DNA from: G020353115 sp964389685
GTDB lineage: Bacteria > Bacteroidota > Bacteroidia > Bacteroidales > VadinHA17
Length of the DNA stretch: 64,000 nt
Reading direction: 5' to 3'
Assembly (NCBI GenBank): GCA_964389685.1
Contig: CAYMFM010000015.1
Span: 3,663 to 67,662, forward strand
How positions within the stretch are numbered: position 1 is the first letter of the stretch; each line of letters begins with the position of its first letter. The position numbers were made by a program, and so were the translations under genes. Positions 1 through 9,368 of the stretch are shown piece by piece. Under the pieces are notes generated by a model, which did not search any database, was not told the DNA's origin, and saw only the letters and a list, made by a program, of their open reading frames with translations.

Positions 1-121
1 GATAACTCAACCGCTCACCGGGCTGGTAAGGGGAAAATTCAACATGCTCCTCCTGAGCGCTAATGGGGAAAGAGATCAGGTAAAGGAGAAGACTTAGAAC
101 GATATGATTACACTGCTTCAT
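1..121 (-). CDS. DUF3108-like exported protein (N-terminal fragment)
   Basis: The reverse strand opens with ATG at 121-119 and runs off the window after about 40 codons. The peptide starts MKQCNHIVLSLLLYLISFPI, a typical signal peptide ending SAQ|EE, followed by FSPYQPGERLSY. The 'PGERLSY' opening resembles the start of DUF3108 periplasmic/outer-membrane proteins, which often sit next to tsaB or efflux genes in Bacteroidota. It lies 62 bp downstream of the tsaB stop on the same strand, so it is probably co-transcribed with tsaB and the efflux genes. Only the N-terminus is visible, so the family call is tentative; the signal peptide is clear. Confidence 0.55.
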   Translation of the reverse strand, partial: MKQCNHIVLSLLLYLISFPISAQEEHVEFSPYQPGERLSY

Positions 122-183
122 AATCCAACTAAAACAAAAACTTTACCATTTCGTCAGTTATTGTGATGAACGATACGATAATT

Positions 184-897
184 TTATGTAACGATATTTT
201 TCCTGGGGATGGTGGCAATGAAATCCTTCAGATAAAATGGCTCAAAATAAGCAACATTCTCAAACTTTTGCCGATGAAATTTCTCTTCTGAAAAAGGGGT
301 CAAATATTCGGCAGAAGGAAAGAAATCGTCGATAAAGGAGGCATTGGGGTGATTCAGTACTGTTTTGCATTTTTCTGCACCCGTGCCAAAGAAAAGCACT
401 TTTCTCCGGGATAGGATATCCTGAAATGATCGGGAATCGATGATTTCAGCGTTGATTTTACGCTGCTGCTGCATATGGACATCAAAAAAAGCTGAATATA
501 CCTCCATCCTTCGTGCGTCGATCATGGGACACAACCAGGTGTCAGGATCAATGGATTGCGAATCCCCGTGGTCAAGATTTTTCATCACGCCATAGGCCAT
601 AGCCTGCAGGGTGTCAACTGCGATCAGGGGTTTATTCAGTGCAAAAGCAATGCCCTTCGCAGTTGATATCCCGATACGTAATCCCGTATAGGAACCGGGT
701 CCACGACTAACGGCAACGGCATCCATTTCGGATTTTCTGATCGAGTTTTTCTTGAAAATCTCATGAATGAAGGGTGCCAGAAGGGATGCATGAGATTTGT
801 CTTTTCTGCTTTCCAGAATCCCGATGATTTTAGAATCCTGACTGATAGCAACTGAACATACAGGAGTAGCTGTTTCAATGTTCAGGATGAGTGCCAT
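184..897 (-). CDS. tsaB: tRNA threonylcarbamoyladenosine biosynthesis protein TsaB
   Basis: TsaB is the inactive ASKHA-fold partner of TsaD in the cytoplasmic complex that makes N6-threonylcarbamoyladenosine at position 37 of ANN-decoding tRNAs. The 237-aa protein starts MALILNIETATPVCSVAI, the usual TsaB opening, and carries the hallmark SRGPGSYTGLRIGISTAKG near residues 64-82. Length is normal for the family (about 220-240 aa). It sits 38 bp downstream of the efflux adaptor gene on the same strand. Start chosen because ILNIETAT must lie at the N-terminus. High confidence. Confidence 0.95.
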   Translation of the reverse strand: MALILNIETATPVCSVAISQDSKIIGILESRKDKSHASLLAPFIHEIFKKNSIRKSEMDAVAVSRGPGSYTGLRIGISTAKGIAFALNKPLIAVDTLQAMAYGVMKNLDHGDSQSIDPDTWLCPMIDARRMEVYSAFFDVHMQQQRKINAEIIDSRSFQDILSRRKVLFFGTGAEKCKTVLNHPNASFIDDFFPSAEYLTPFSEEKFHRQKFENVAYFEPFYLKDFIATIPRKNIVT

Positions 898-935
898 TTC
901 ATGCGATACTTTAGGCTGAAGTTGCGAGAGATTGT

Positions 936-2216
936 TTATTTACCCTCTTCCTCAAATAGTTTTTCTTTTGTAACGATTTCGATTATTGTACTGTCCTGAA
1001 GTTTTCGTGAAATGGCGCTATAGGGTGCCACAACGACCTCTTCATCCAGGGTTAATCCGGACTCTATCTCGATGAAGTTGTTATCCTGTATTCCCGTTTT
1101 AACTTCACGTAAACGAACCATCTCTCCAGAGACGATAAAAACCACAACTTTTGGGTCCTCATCCGCCAGAATGATACCCTCTTCATCGCGTTGTGCCGCT
1201 GCTGTATCCAGGCGGATGGTTACAGCCTGGATAGGAATTGAAAGAACATCTGTTCTTGTTTCCGTTTGAATATCTACGGTTGCTGACATGCCGGGACGGA
1301 AAGGATTGGGGCTTCTCTGTGTAATCAGGTGGTGATAGGATGCTTGTAGCAGTAGCACTTTCACATCAAAGGTGGTAACCTGGTCAATAGAGATACCGGT
1401 TGAGGTAGCGGAATTGGCGATTTCAGTGACAATCCCCTTGAATTTTTCATCCAGATAGGCATCCACTTCGATGATGGCTGTATCACCATTCTTCACGCGG
1501 ATAATATCGTTTTCATTCACTTCCACCAGCACTTCCATCCGGGAAAGATCGGCTATACGCATCAGCTCGGTTCCGGTCATCATCTGGGTACCAAGGACCC
1601 GTTCTCCCAGTTCAACATTGAGCATGGAAACGGTTCCGCTTATTGGAGCATAGATGGTCGTTTTTATCAGGTTCTCCTGTGCTTCACTTAAGGTGGCTTC
1701 TGCGCTTTTTACTGAAAAGGATGCTGCATTACGGTCGGCAAGAGCCATCTTATATGTTGCTTCTGAAGTTTCGAAATCTGATCTGGAAATGGTTTGTTGT
1801 TCCCACAATTTCTTATTTCTCTCGTACGATAACTGGCTTTGTATATACTGGGCTTCAGCCTGCTCAAGCCTTGCTTTTGAAGAATTGAGGGCTGCCCTTG
1901 CCCGGTTCACAGCCGAAACATAAATATCGGGTTTAATCTTAACCAATAGATCACCCCTGGATACATTGGCACCCTCGTGGGTATGTAGTTCAACAATCTC
2001 TCCTGAAACTTCAGGAGTTAATTTGACCTCCGTTTCTGGCTGGATCTTTCCATTGGCAGTAATGGTTTCAGTAATTGTACGGTTTCCCCCCTTTTCCACA
2101 GCTACCTCAACAACCTCCTCTTTCCCAAACCAGCCAAATCGTTTTCCAACAATAGCCAGGATGATTGCCAGGAGTGTGATAGCAATAACTATTCTGAAAA
2201 GTTTCTTGTTCTTCAT
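936..2216 (-). CDS. Efflux periplasmic adaptor subunit (HlyD/MacA-like membrane fusion protein)
   Basis: A 426-aa membrane-fusion protein that would link an inner-membrane pump to the TolC channel. It has one N-terminal membrane anchor (about residues 7-24), a first lipoyl half-motif (VSRGDLLVKIKPD), a long helical hairpin rich in Ala, Gln and Glu (about 105-190), the second lipoyl half (YAPISGTVSML), then beta-barrel and membrane-proximal domains. Such proteins are annotated as RND or MacA-type adaptors. It lies 38 bp downstream of the TolC gene and upstream of tsaB on the same strand. No pump subunit is present; it may lie beyond the left edge or elsewhere. Confidence 0.9.
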   Translation of the reverse strand: MKNKKLFRIVIAITLLAIILAIVGKRFGWFGKEEVVEVAVEKGGNRTITETITANGKIQPETEVKLTPEVSGEIVELHTHEGANVSRGDLLVKIKPDIYVSAVNRARAALNSSKARLEQAEAQYIQSQLSYERNKKLWEQQTISRSDFETSEATYKMALADRNAASFSVKSAEATLSEAQENLIKTTIYAPISGTVSMLNVELGERVLGTQMMTGTELMRIADLSRMEVLVEVNENDIIRVKNGDTAIIEVDAYLDEKFKGIVTEIANSATSTGISIDQVTTFDVKVLLLQASYHHLITQRSPNPFRPGMSATVDIQTETRTDVLSIPIQAVTIRLDTAAAQRDEEGIILADEDPKVVVFIVSGEMVRLREVKTGIQDNNFIEIESGLTLDEEVVVAPYSAISRKLQDSTIIEIVTKEKLFEEEGK

Positions 2217-2254
2217 GGATGCTCGGTATTATAGTTTCTTACTTGGATTAATCA

Positions 2255-3703
2255 TTATAAACTCAACGGGTTCCCCCGATAAAATTCAAGAACTTTGGTT
2301 TTAAAGATATACTCATACTTCGATTGCAGAAGATCTGACTGTGTACTGGTAAGCTGGTTTTTGGCTGTATTGTAATCAACGGAAGTAACCATGCCAATAT
2401 TGAATTTCTGTTCCGTGTACCGGAACGATTCTTCCATGAAAGAGACCGCCTTTTCTGAAGCCCTGTATTTTTTCAGTGAAGCAACCGCATCCGCATAAGC
2501 CTGCTGGATCTCCTTGTAAAGCATGTTCCTGGTGTATTCAAGATTATACTTTGAATTGAGTACAGAGATCTTTGCATTACTGATCGCGGTGTTGGTTTGC
2601 CAGCCATTAAAAATTGGGATGGTAAGATTGAACTGTACCCCGTAGGTTGCATTATCGGTGAATTGATTACCAAACGGATAATTTTCCGAAATCACCAATG
2701 GTTGGGGAAAGGTGTAGACCGTTTCTCCGGTTCCTTCCACCGTTCCGATAGGTAACGGATCGGAAGTTTCTCCCGGCACAAGGGAGTATTTTTTCAGGAT
2801 ATTGGAATAGCGTGTTCCATAGGAACCGGAAAGTGAGAGTCGCGGGCTTCTGGCACCCCGGGCAATATCGAGACCGATCTCCGAGCTTTTCAGCTGGTAG
2901 TCGGCACTTTTCACCTGGGGCAGAATTCTCTCGGCATCGGAAAAGATCTCATTAACCGATTCGAGCAGGAATTTCTCTTCCGGTAGCGGAAGATCGGGTA
3001 TCTCAATCTGAAAATTGCCCACTGAATCGAGTTCCAGCAGCTGGGTCAGGGTGAGGTAAGAGATATCGAGCTGGTTTGAGATATTCACCTGCTGCAACTC
3101 CTCTGCGGCTGCCTGAGCCTGGATCTCCAGTAAACTACCCTGGGCAAGGCTGCCTGCTTCAACCAGCTGCCGGGTTCGCTCAATTTGTAAATTGGTAATC
3201 TCAAGCTGGCTGTTTGTGACCTCCAGCAATTCTATGTTTAACAGGATCTGAAGATAGGCTAATGCAATACTTAATGAAATATCGTTCTTGATTTTATCAA
3301 CGTCCTCAAGACTTGCCATGAGGTTATATTGGTTCAGCTTAATGGTATTCAGCGTTTGAAGACCATTAAACAACGTAACCGAACTGCTGACATAGATGTT
3401 ATCAGACATCACGGTTTGATCTTTCGTAAATTCATAGGTTGTCTCATCCAGTGCTCTTCCAAAAGACCAGGAATGCGAAGCTCCCGCATTCAGATTTGGG
3501 AGTACACCAAGTTTTGATTGAAAAAGGATATTGCTATTAAGATCGGAAGAGAGCTCCATCTGTTTAACCTGTATGTTGTTTTCAATAGCATAAAGGATGC
3601 ATTTTTCCAAAGGCCAGATCTCTGCCTGCCCAAAGGCACTTGTCATCCCGGTTAACCGAATTACAACTAACAAACAGGAGATCAAAAGCTTACTTTTCAT
3701 CAT
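2255..3703 (-). CDS. TolC family outer membrane efflux protein
   Basis: A 482-aa outer-membrane factor forming the exit duct of a tripartite efflux system. There is a signal peptide (residues 1-26, ending SAFGQ), then two outer-membrane efflux-protein repeats with long helices (around 115-230 and 370-470) separated by strand segments, including the typical LNLTIPIFNGWQTNTAI before the second helical domain. It is the first gene of a minus-strand operon TolC-adaptor-tsaB-DUF3108-like. Two adjacent ATG codons at 3703 and 3700 are possible starts. A reverse-strand TATCTTTA (one off the -7 consensus) lies about 30 bp upstream. Confidence 0.92.
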   Translation of the reverse strand: MMKSKLLISCLLVVIRLTGMTSAFGQAEIWPLEKCILYAIENNIQVKQMELSSDLNSNILFQSKLGVLPNLNAGASHSWSFGRALDETTYEFTKDQTVMSDNIYVSSSVTLFNGLQTLNTIKLNQYNLMASLEDVDKIKNDISLSIALAYLQILLNIELLEVTNSQLEITNLQIERTRQLVEAGSLAQGSLLEIQAQAAAEELQQVNISNQLDISYLTLTQLLELDSVGNFQIEIPDLPLPEEKFLLESVNEIFSDAERILPQVKSADYQLKSSEIGLDIARGARSPRLSLSGSYGTRYSNILKKYSLVPGETSDPLPIGTVEGTGETVYTFPQPLVISENYPFGNQFTDNATYGVQFNLTIPIFNGWQTNTAISNAKISVLNSKYNLEYTRNMLYKEIQQAYADAVASLKKYRASEKAVSFMEESFRYTEQKFNIGMVTSVDYNTAKNQLTSTQSDLLQSKYEYIFKTKVLEFYRGNPLSL

Positions 3704-3832
3704 GCTTGGATTTTAAAAAATTAGCGTAAAGATAGGGATAAAACGCAATTTGAATTCTTATATTGGATAAAAATTCGACCAATTACGCTTTTTCAAAACA
3801 GGTTGGTTCATTTTTTCATGCATGCAAAGTGA

Positions 3833-4576
3833 ATGAGCTCAGCGGAGTCGCTTGCCATGGAAATTAAAAAAGTAACAGTAACGGATATCGGTGAAATAAC
3901 CATCCGGTTGAATCCCTGGGTGAAAAGGATCAGTATCCGGTTAAAACCGGGAGATGGTGTGGTGGTGACAATACCCAGGGGTTTGCCGATTTCACGGGCT
4001 CTGAAATTTGTTGATCAAAAAAAATCGTGGATCATCAAACACCAGCAGCATTTCAGGCACATGGAGGAGAACAAAACCTTCTTTGATGCGGATTCCGTGC
4101 ATGCAATCTGTCAACACAAACTGGTTACACTGCAACATGCATCGGACCATTTCCGTATAATGATTTCAGTTGGAAGGATTGCTGTTTTTCATCCCGGGAA
4201 CAGTACCATTTCAGATCACAGGTTCCAGGAAGTGATCCGGAGAGGAGTAACCGAAGCACTCCGTATTGAAGCAAAGCGATACCTTCCAGGAAGAGTGCAT
4301 GAGCTGGCAGAGCGCTATGGGTTAACCTATAATAAGGTGTTCATAAAAAATGCACAAACCCGTTGGGGAAGCTGTTCAAACCATAAAAACATCAACCTGA
4401 ACCTGCATCTGATGCGGCTTCCAACCCACCTTCGGGATTATGTCATTATCCATGAACTAACCCATACCGTTCATCCGAATCACGGGAAGGCATTTTGGAA
4501 TTTCCTGGATCAATTAACCGGGAATGCACGATCTCTGGAGAAAGAATTAAAAACATACCAGATACAACTGGTATAG
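3833..4576 (+). CDS. YgjP-like zinc metallopeptidase (DUF45/SprT-type)
   Basis: A 247-aa cytoplasmic protein of the YgjP/DUF45 group, predicted zinc peptidases of unknown substrate. The C-terminal half has the family signature QTRWGSCS followed by VIIHELTHTVHPNHGKAFW; HELTH near residues 206-210 supplies two zinc ligands and the catalytic Glu, and the downstream His of HPNHG is the likely third ligand. Length fits the family. The ATG at 3833 gives MSSAESLAMEIKK; an internal ATG at 3857 (MEIKK) is equally plausible. It is a single gene, divergent from the TolC operon. Confidence 0.9.
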   Translation: MSSAESLAMEIKKVTVTDIGEITIRLNPWVKRISIRLKPGDGVVVTIPRGLPISRALKFVDQKKSWIIKHQQHFRHMEENKTFFDADSVHAICQHKLVTLQHASDHFRIMISVGRIAVFHPGNSTISDHRFQEVIRRGVTEALRIEAKRYLPGRVHELAERYGLTYNKVFIKNAQTRWGSCSNHKNINLNLHLMRLPTHLRDYVIIHELTHTVHPNHGKAFWNFLDQLTGNARSLEKELKTYQIQLV

Positions 4577-4623
4577 TAAACTCAAGTATATATGGTATAC
4601 GTGGTAGATAATACTGAAAGAAA

Positions 4624-6453
4624 ATGAACAAAGGATCTATTATCGTATTAATGTTGATGTTGTGTTTAGCAGTTACTGGCCAGGAATTTGACTTATATCG
4701 CATTTCCCCTTACCCAACCTTAGAGGAGAAAGATGGACTGCTTGAACCCTTTACTCTAAAGTATTCACCATTAGGACAAAAAGGAATCACCCTACGTGAT
4801 TCGGTTTATTTTTTTACCTGGAGTACTGCTCATTCTCTTTGGAATAATGCCTCAAGCACATTGTATACTTACGATGACAATTATTACCGGATAAATTCAA
4901 GAAAAAGAGAATGGGTTTCTGATTCATGGGAAAACAAGCAATTGCTGGAATTTTTTTATGATGATAAAGGAAACCGGGTGCGGGAACTTGAACAAACCTG
5001 GAACAGTGGTGAACAAACCTGGATCAATATACGACAAAAGCTTTTTCATTTTAATGAATACCAAAACCTCACCGATTATGTTGTTCAGAAATGGAATGGA
5101 ATGCAGTCATCCTGGGAAGATTCTTTGCAATATCTCTACGACTATGATGAAGATCAAAACTGGACTTATTGGGAAAAACAGACCTGGAACCCTGATAGTC
5201 TTAAATGGATAAGCAACATACGGTTTATCTATTCATATCAGGAAGAAGATTTGACATCTTTTGTCCGACAAGAAAAGGACTCTATCTATTGGATTAATAC
5301 CGATTCGAGTTCCTATTCGTATAACCAGACTGGAAATATGATTGAAGAAACTCAATACCAATGGATAGTAGTTGATTCCATCTGGAAAGAAAGAACAATC
5401 ATTAGTTATTCCTATAATCAGGAAGAAATGGTTAATGAAAAGCTGTATAGATCCTGGGATGGTGATAGCTGGAAAAACTTTGCACTTTACACCTACCACT
5501 ATATTGAATTTGGCGGTGTATCTGAAATTGTGGGTTTTCTTTGGCATACAACTACCTGGGATTTTTATGTGAGATATTTGTTCGATTACGACGAACATGG
5601 TGCACTGATCAGAGAGACAGATCAGGTTTGGTCAGAAGGAGAAGCAGACTGGATCAATGAGCACAAATGGGAATACTATTACACTCATTTCATTGAGCCG
5701 TTTCATGCATACATCAGTGACAGCACAAACGTTTCCTGTTACGGATATTCCGATGGAACAGCCACCGTTACAATAACGGGAGGGATGCCGCCCTACACCA
5801 TTCTCTGGAATGACCCGCAAAGCAACACCAACCCTACAGTATATGATCTTTCAGCCGACCAATATTATACGGTAACGGTTACGGATGCTAATCTGAATAC
5901 CGTTTCCGATAGTGTCATGCTTTCACAACCGCCGGAGATCATTACCGGTCCGATCTATGGTGAGGTTAATGTGAACCAGAATGATACCGTTACCTACTGG
6001 GTTGAATCGGATACTTCTTCATTCTATTCCTGGTCTGTTATGCACGGGGAGATCCTCTCAACACAGGGAGGTGACACGATCGTTGTGGTATGGACACAAC
6101 CTGGTCAGGGTAAGGTCTCAGTATTTGAAACCACAATGAACGGCTGCGAGGGAGATACCGTTCACGTTTCCGTCTCCATCTCACCCACTTCAATTGAAAA
6201 ACCCCGATTCGGGCATTTAAAAATCTACCCAAATCCGGCAAACCAATGGATAACGGTTCAACTTGCAGCACAAGAATTTAACCCATGGGATCTTGAAATT
6301 CTTGATATGACAGGGAAAACGATACGATCATTTCGCTCAATAACCAAAAACAAATTCCAGGTATCCCTGGATAATCTGTCACAGGGGATCTATTTCTTCC
6401 GGATCACAAATTCTTCCGGTGTTGAAATTCGGAAGGTTGTAGTGGAGAGATAG
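4624..6453 (+). CDS. T9SS-exported repeat protein with SprB-like repeat and C-terminal sorting domain
   Basis: A 609-aa predicted surface or secreted protein. It has a signal peptide (1-19, ending AVTGQ). Residues about 65-360 form degenerate repeats of roughly 30-40 residues with pattern Y-x-YDxxGN-x(6)-W...W, resembling YD-type repeats. Residues about 364-440 match a SprB-type repeat (SCYGYSDGTATVTITGGMPP, then LSADQYYTVTVTD), followed by a PKD-like segment and a type A T9SS sorting domain (IYPNPANQW ... LSQGIYFFRI) at 535-609. SprB repeats occur in gliding adhesins of Bacteroidota. The ligand is unknown and there are no clear operon partners. Confidence 0.85.
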   Translation: MNKGSIIVLMLMLCLAVTGQEFDLYRISPYPTLEEKDGLLEPFTLKYSPLGQKGITLRDSVYFFTWSTAHSLWNNASSTLYTYDDNYYRINSRKREWVSDSWENKQLLEFFYDDKGNRVRELEQTWNSGEQTWINIRQKLFHFNEYQNLTDYVVQKWNGMQSSWEDSLQYLYDYDEDQNWTYWEKQTWNPDSLKWISNIRFIYSYQEEDLTSFVRQEKDSIYWINTDSSSYSYNQTGNMIEETQYQWIVVDSIWKERTIISYSYNQEEMVNEKLYRSWDGDSWKNFALYTYHYIEFGGVSEIVGFLWHTTTWDFYVRYLFDYDEHGALIRETDQVWSEGEADWINEHKWEYYYTHFIEPFHAYISDSTNVSCYGYSDGTATVTITGGMPPYTILWNDPQSNTNPTVYDLSADQYYTVTVTDANLNTVSDSVMLSQPPEIITGPIYGEVNVNQNDTVTYWVESDTSSFYSWSVMHGEILSTQGGDTIVVVWTQPGQGKVSVFETTMNGCEGDTVHVSVSISPTSIEKPRFGHLKIYPNPANQWITVQLAAQEFNPWDLEILDMTGKTIRSFRSITKNKFQVSLDNLSQGIYFFRITNSSGVEIRKVVVER

Positions 6454-6502
6454 TGTACCCCCATTTTTTTCTGCACCTCGACTGTTGAAATGATAATCCA
6501 TC

Positions 6503-7372
6503 TCAGGACCGTAGGGCTGACTGGTGAATATGATTTGAAATGACTTTATTCAATCCGTCGATGTACTCCTTTGTCTTTGTTTTCCCAAAGATCTTCTCAT
6601 ACTTCCGGGTCAGAGAAGAGCGGATATCACTTTCCCACTCAAACCAGGAGAGGGTTGATATTTTACCGGGTATTTTCTTTTCAAAGGTTCTTCTGATGAT
6701 GTTCACCTGTGTCTGAAAAGCCATGTAAGCTTTGATCAGGCATTTGAATTCGGGGGATAAATAATTTTCCAGCAGCCGGATCTCGCTGGGCAGCACTTCA
6801 TAGGTCATTTCATAAAAGCTGCTGAACCGCTTTTCCCAGTTAATGAAATGGATGAAATAATTGGATATCTGAAACACTTCTTGGCTCTTCTTTGGATCGA
6901 TGCTTTTCACAAATAGTCCCTTGATCTCGTTCAGGTATAATTCTTTGATGTTGTCGTCCAGGATATGAGCAATATCGGTTGTGTGTTTTACATATTCTGT
7001 TCCAACGTTATGTGCAGTAAAATTCTTTTCATCAAACGGCTGGTTGAATGAGATGATCTTTTCAATCAGCTGTATTTCATCCATCAGCAGGTCATAGATC
7101 GGAAATAACTTTTCTTTAAAGATGAGGGTATAAAATTTTTCAGTGTAGTATCCCTGCAGAGCATGCTTGAGCAACTCCTGTTGGTTGTCAATAAGGTTTT
7201 TTATGTCACTGCGATATAGCTGGCAGTAATCGGCAATTTTGCTGCGAATGTGTATGGTTTTGTCATTATAGGATATTTTCAATTCAACCGGATAGAAGTC
7301 CTCCGCTGAATAGGGACTGCCGGATTCGGATGTATTGAGATAATGCTCGATTTTCAAGGTAAACTCTGCCAT
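6503..7372 (-). CDS. Hypothetical protein, no recognised domain
   Basis: An open frame extends to 7462, but the likely start is the ATG at 7372 (MAEFTLKIEHYLN), giving 289 aa; the upstream extension overlaps the operator-bearing intergenic region. The protein is soluble, largely helical and charged, with many aromatic residues (FYEMTYEV, NYFIHFINWEKRF, LSWFEWESDI). No signal peptide or membrane segment is visible, and I do not recognise the family. It faces away from the sugar transporter gene and shares the 7373-7618 upstream region, so it could be co-regulated with the maltodextrin genes. Function unknown. Confidence 0.7.
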   Translation of the reverse strand: MAEFTLKIEHYLNTSESGSPYSAEDFYPVELKISYNDKTIHIRSKIADYCQLYRSDIKNLIDNQQELLKHALQGYYTEKFYTLIFKEKLFPIYDLLMDEIQLIEKIISFNQPFDEKNFTAHNVGTEYVKHTTDIAHILDDNIKELYLNEIKGLFVKSIDPKKSQEVFQISNYFIHFINWEKRFSSFYEMTYEVLPSEIRLLENYLSPEFKCLIKAYMAFQTQVNIIRRTFEKKIPGKISTLSWFEWESDIRSSLTRKYEKIFGKTKTKEYIDGLNKVISNHIHQSALRS

Positions 7373-7457
7373 TATTTGGGAATTGAGGGTTAAAAAAACG
7401 AAATCAACCGACAATTTACAAAATGTTTGAATGTTTTTGAATTTTTTTTGATTTTGT

Positions 7458-7472
7458 CGCAAACGTTTGAAA
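7458..7472. promoter_or_regulatory. Candidate LacI-family operator (copy 1)
   Basis: The sequence CGCAAACGTTTGAAA contains a perfect 10-bp palindrome, CAAACGTTTG, at 7460-7469. This is the CG-centred form typical of LacI/GalR operators. The same 15 bases occur at 31126-31140, beside the LacI-type regulator gene and the SusC operon. Here it lies about 100 bp upstream of the predicted -7 element of the sugar transporter operon, between that operon and the divergent 6503-7372 gene. Confidence 0.6.
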
Positions 7473-7560
7473 CAACCGCTTCCTTTAATCTTTTGAGTTT
7501 TTTACACCCATCTGCCTGATAATAAACGGGATAAAAAGGATATAATTCAATTTTTATCGC

Positions 7561-7568
7561 TATTTTTG
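7561..7568 (+). promoter_or_regulatory. Candidate -7 element for the sugar transporter operon
   Basis: TATTTTTG matches the Bacteroidota -7 consensus TAnnTTTG exactly and lies 51 bp upstream of the preferred ATG of the transporter gene. No convincing -33 TTG is seen about 20 bp upstream, so the assignment rests on the -7 match and position. Confidence 0.4.
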
Positions 7569-7618
7569 AATAGGGAGTGTATAAACTTTACAACCTCTCT
7601 TTCCAAGATATTTTTAGC

Positions 7619-9358
7619 ATGAAAGCAAAACCTAAACTTCGTTTTTGGCAAATATGGAACATGAGTTTCGGATTCTTCGGGATCCAGTTTGGATTCGCAC
7701 TTCAGAATGCAAATGTAAGCCGGATTTTTGAAACCCTTGGAGCGAGTGTCGATAGTATCCCAATATTGTGGATTGCTGCGCCCGTTACCGGTTTGATCAT
7801 TCAACCCATTATCGGCCACATGAGTGATAATACATGGAACCGGCTTGGTAGAAGAAGGCCTTATTTTCTCACGGGGGCTATTCTTGCTTCCATTGCCTTG
7901 CTCATTATGCCGAACTCACCGGTTCTCTGGGTTGCTGCCGGCATGTTATGGATCATGGATGCATCCATCAACATCTCCATGGAGCCCTTTCGTGCCTTTG
8001 TAGGAGATATGCTTCCATCAAACCAGCGAACCATGGGTTTTTCAATGCAAAGTTTCTTTATTGGAACAGGTGCAATCATCGCTTCAGCACTTCCATGGAT
8101 AATGACAAATTGGTTTCACATATCAAATACAGCGGGTGAAGGAGAAATTCCTCCATCGGTAAAATTCTCATTTTATATCGGGGGATTGGTTTTCTTTTTA
8201 GCTGTTCTCTGGACAGTTACACGGACAAAAGAGTATTCGCCGGATGAGTTAAAAGAATTCTCTGAGGAAGCGAAAGAAAAAGCTTCATCAGATTATTCGA
8301 CACACGACGAGCGTCCAATTGCTTATAATCGGTTAACCCGAAGTGGTCTGATCTGGCTAATCATCAGTGCCTCCCTCTTTTTGCTATTCTACTATTTTAT
8401 CTTCATGGATTATGGTTTAGGCGTGTTGTTTGTCGGAGGTGCTCTCTTTGGTATCCTGCAATTGATTGTTGGCTGGCTCACCCATCAGAAGAAAACAGAG
8501 AGCGGAATGGTTGTGGTAATTAATGATCTTTTTAAAATGCCAAAAACGATGAAACAACTGGCCCTGGTCCAGTTCTTTTCATGGTTTGCCCTGTTTTCTA
8601 TGTGGATATACACGACAGCCGGTGTTACCAGTACAAAATATGACATGGGACTTGACCGCGAAACACATGCTGATCTGGTTCGTACTGTTGAGCAACTTAA
8701 ACTGTTGGATGAAGCTGTGCAGTGGGAAAACATTGGCCTGGTTGAAGAGGATTTAGACAGGTTATCACAGCGCTTTGAAGAAGGAGAAGAAGTAGTGGCA
8801 TCCATGAGAATTGTAAAATTCTTTGTAGATGAGCATAAGAAGGAGTTTATCGATTTGAAGCCTCAATCAGTTGCCGTGCTGGAGCGAATACAAAAAGAGT
8901 ATAATACCGGGGCAGATTGGGTTGGCATGTTAATGGCTGTCTACAACGGTTTCGCTGCGATAATGGCATTTTTGATCATGTGGATGGCAAAGCTGACCAA
9001 CCGGAAAACAGTACATGCCATCAGTCTGGTTGTGGGGGGTGTGAGTATGGCGTCTTTTTTCTTCATTAAGAATCCAACCATGTTAATGATACCTGAGCTG
9101 GGCATAGGACTTGCATGGGCAGCTATTCTTGCCATGCCGTATGCAATACTCACAGGTTCCCTCCCTTCCCATAAGATGGGAACCTATATGGGCATTTTCA
9201 ATTTTTTTATTGTGATTCCGCAAATTACTGCAGCAGCTATCCTGGGTTTTTTTATTAGAATCCTGTTTGAAAATCAAGCGATTTACGCCTTGTTACTTGG
9301 GGGATGCTCCCTGCTTATAGCAGCATTTCTGGTTTTGTTTGTTGAAGATAAAGACTAA
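7619..9358 (+). CDS. Sugar MFS transporter (SLC45/GPH-like, probable maltose/maltodextrin importer)
   Basis: A polytopic inner-membrane protein. The frame opens with GTG at 7577, but ATG at 7619 (MKAKPKLRFWQIWNMSFGFF) is preferred, giving 579 aa. Features are FGIQFGFALQNANVSRIFETLGA in helix 1, the loop motif GHMSDNTWNRLGRRRPYFL after helix 2, and about 12 hydrophobic segments. This pattern matches MFS sugar transporters of the SLC45/sucrose-maltose type found beside GH65 genes in Bacteroidota. A charged helical insertion of about 75 residues (roughly 355-430, rich in Glu) sits in one loop. It is followed 10 bp later by the GH65 gene and would import oligosaccharides for it. Confidence 0.88.
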   Translation: MKAKPKLRFWQIWNMSFGFFGIQFGFALQNANVSRIFETLGASVDSIPILWIAAPVTGLIIQPIIGHMSDNTWNRLGRRRPYFLTGAILASIALLIMPNSPVLWVAAGMLWIMDASINISMEPFRAFVGDMLPSNQRTMGFSMQSFFIGTGAIIASALPWIMTNWFHISNTAGEGEIPPSVKFSFYIGGLVFFLAVLWTVTRTKEYSPDELKEFSEEAKEKASSDYSTHDERPIAYNRLTRSGLIWLIISASLFLLFYYFIFMDYGLGVLFVGGALFGILQLIVGWLTHQKKTESGMVVVINDLFKMPKTMKQLALVQFFSWFALFSMWIYTTAGVTSTKYDMGLDRETHADLVRTVEQLKLLDEAVQWENIGLVEEDLDRLSQRFEEGEEVVASMRIVKFFVDEHKKEFIDLKPQSVAVLERIQKEYNTGADWVGMLMAVYNGFAAIMAFLIMWMAKLTNRKTVHAISLVVGGVSMASFFFIKNPTMLMIPELGIGLAWAAILAMPYAILTGSLPSHKMGTYMGIFNFFIVIPQITAAAILGFFIRILFENQAIYALLLGGCSLLIAAFLVLFVEDKD

Positions 9359-9368
9359 AAGATTTACA

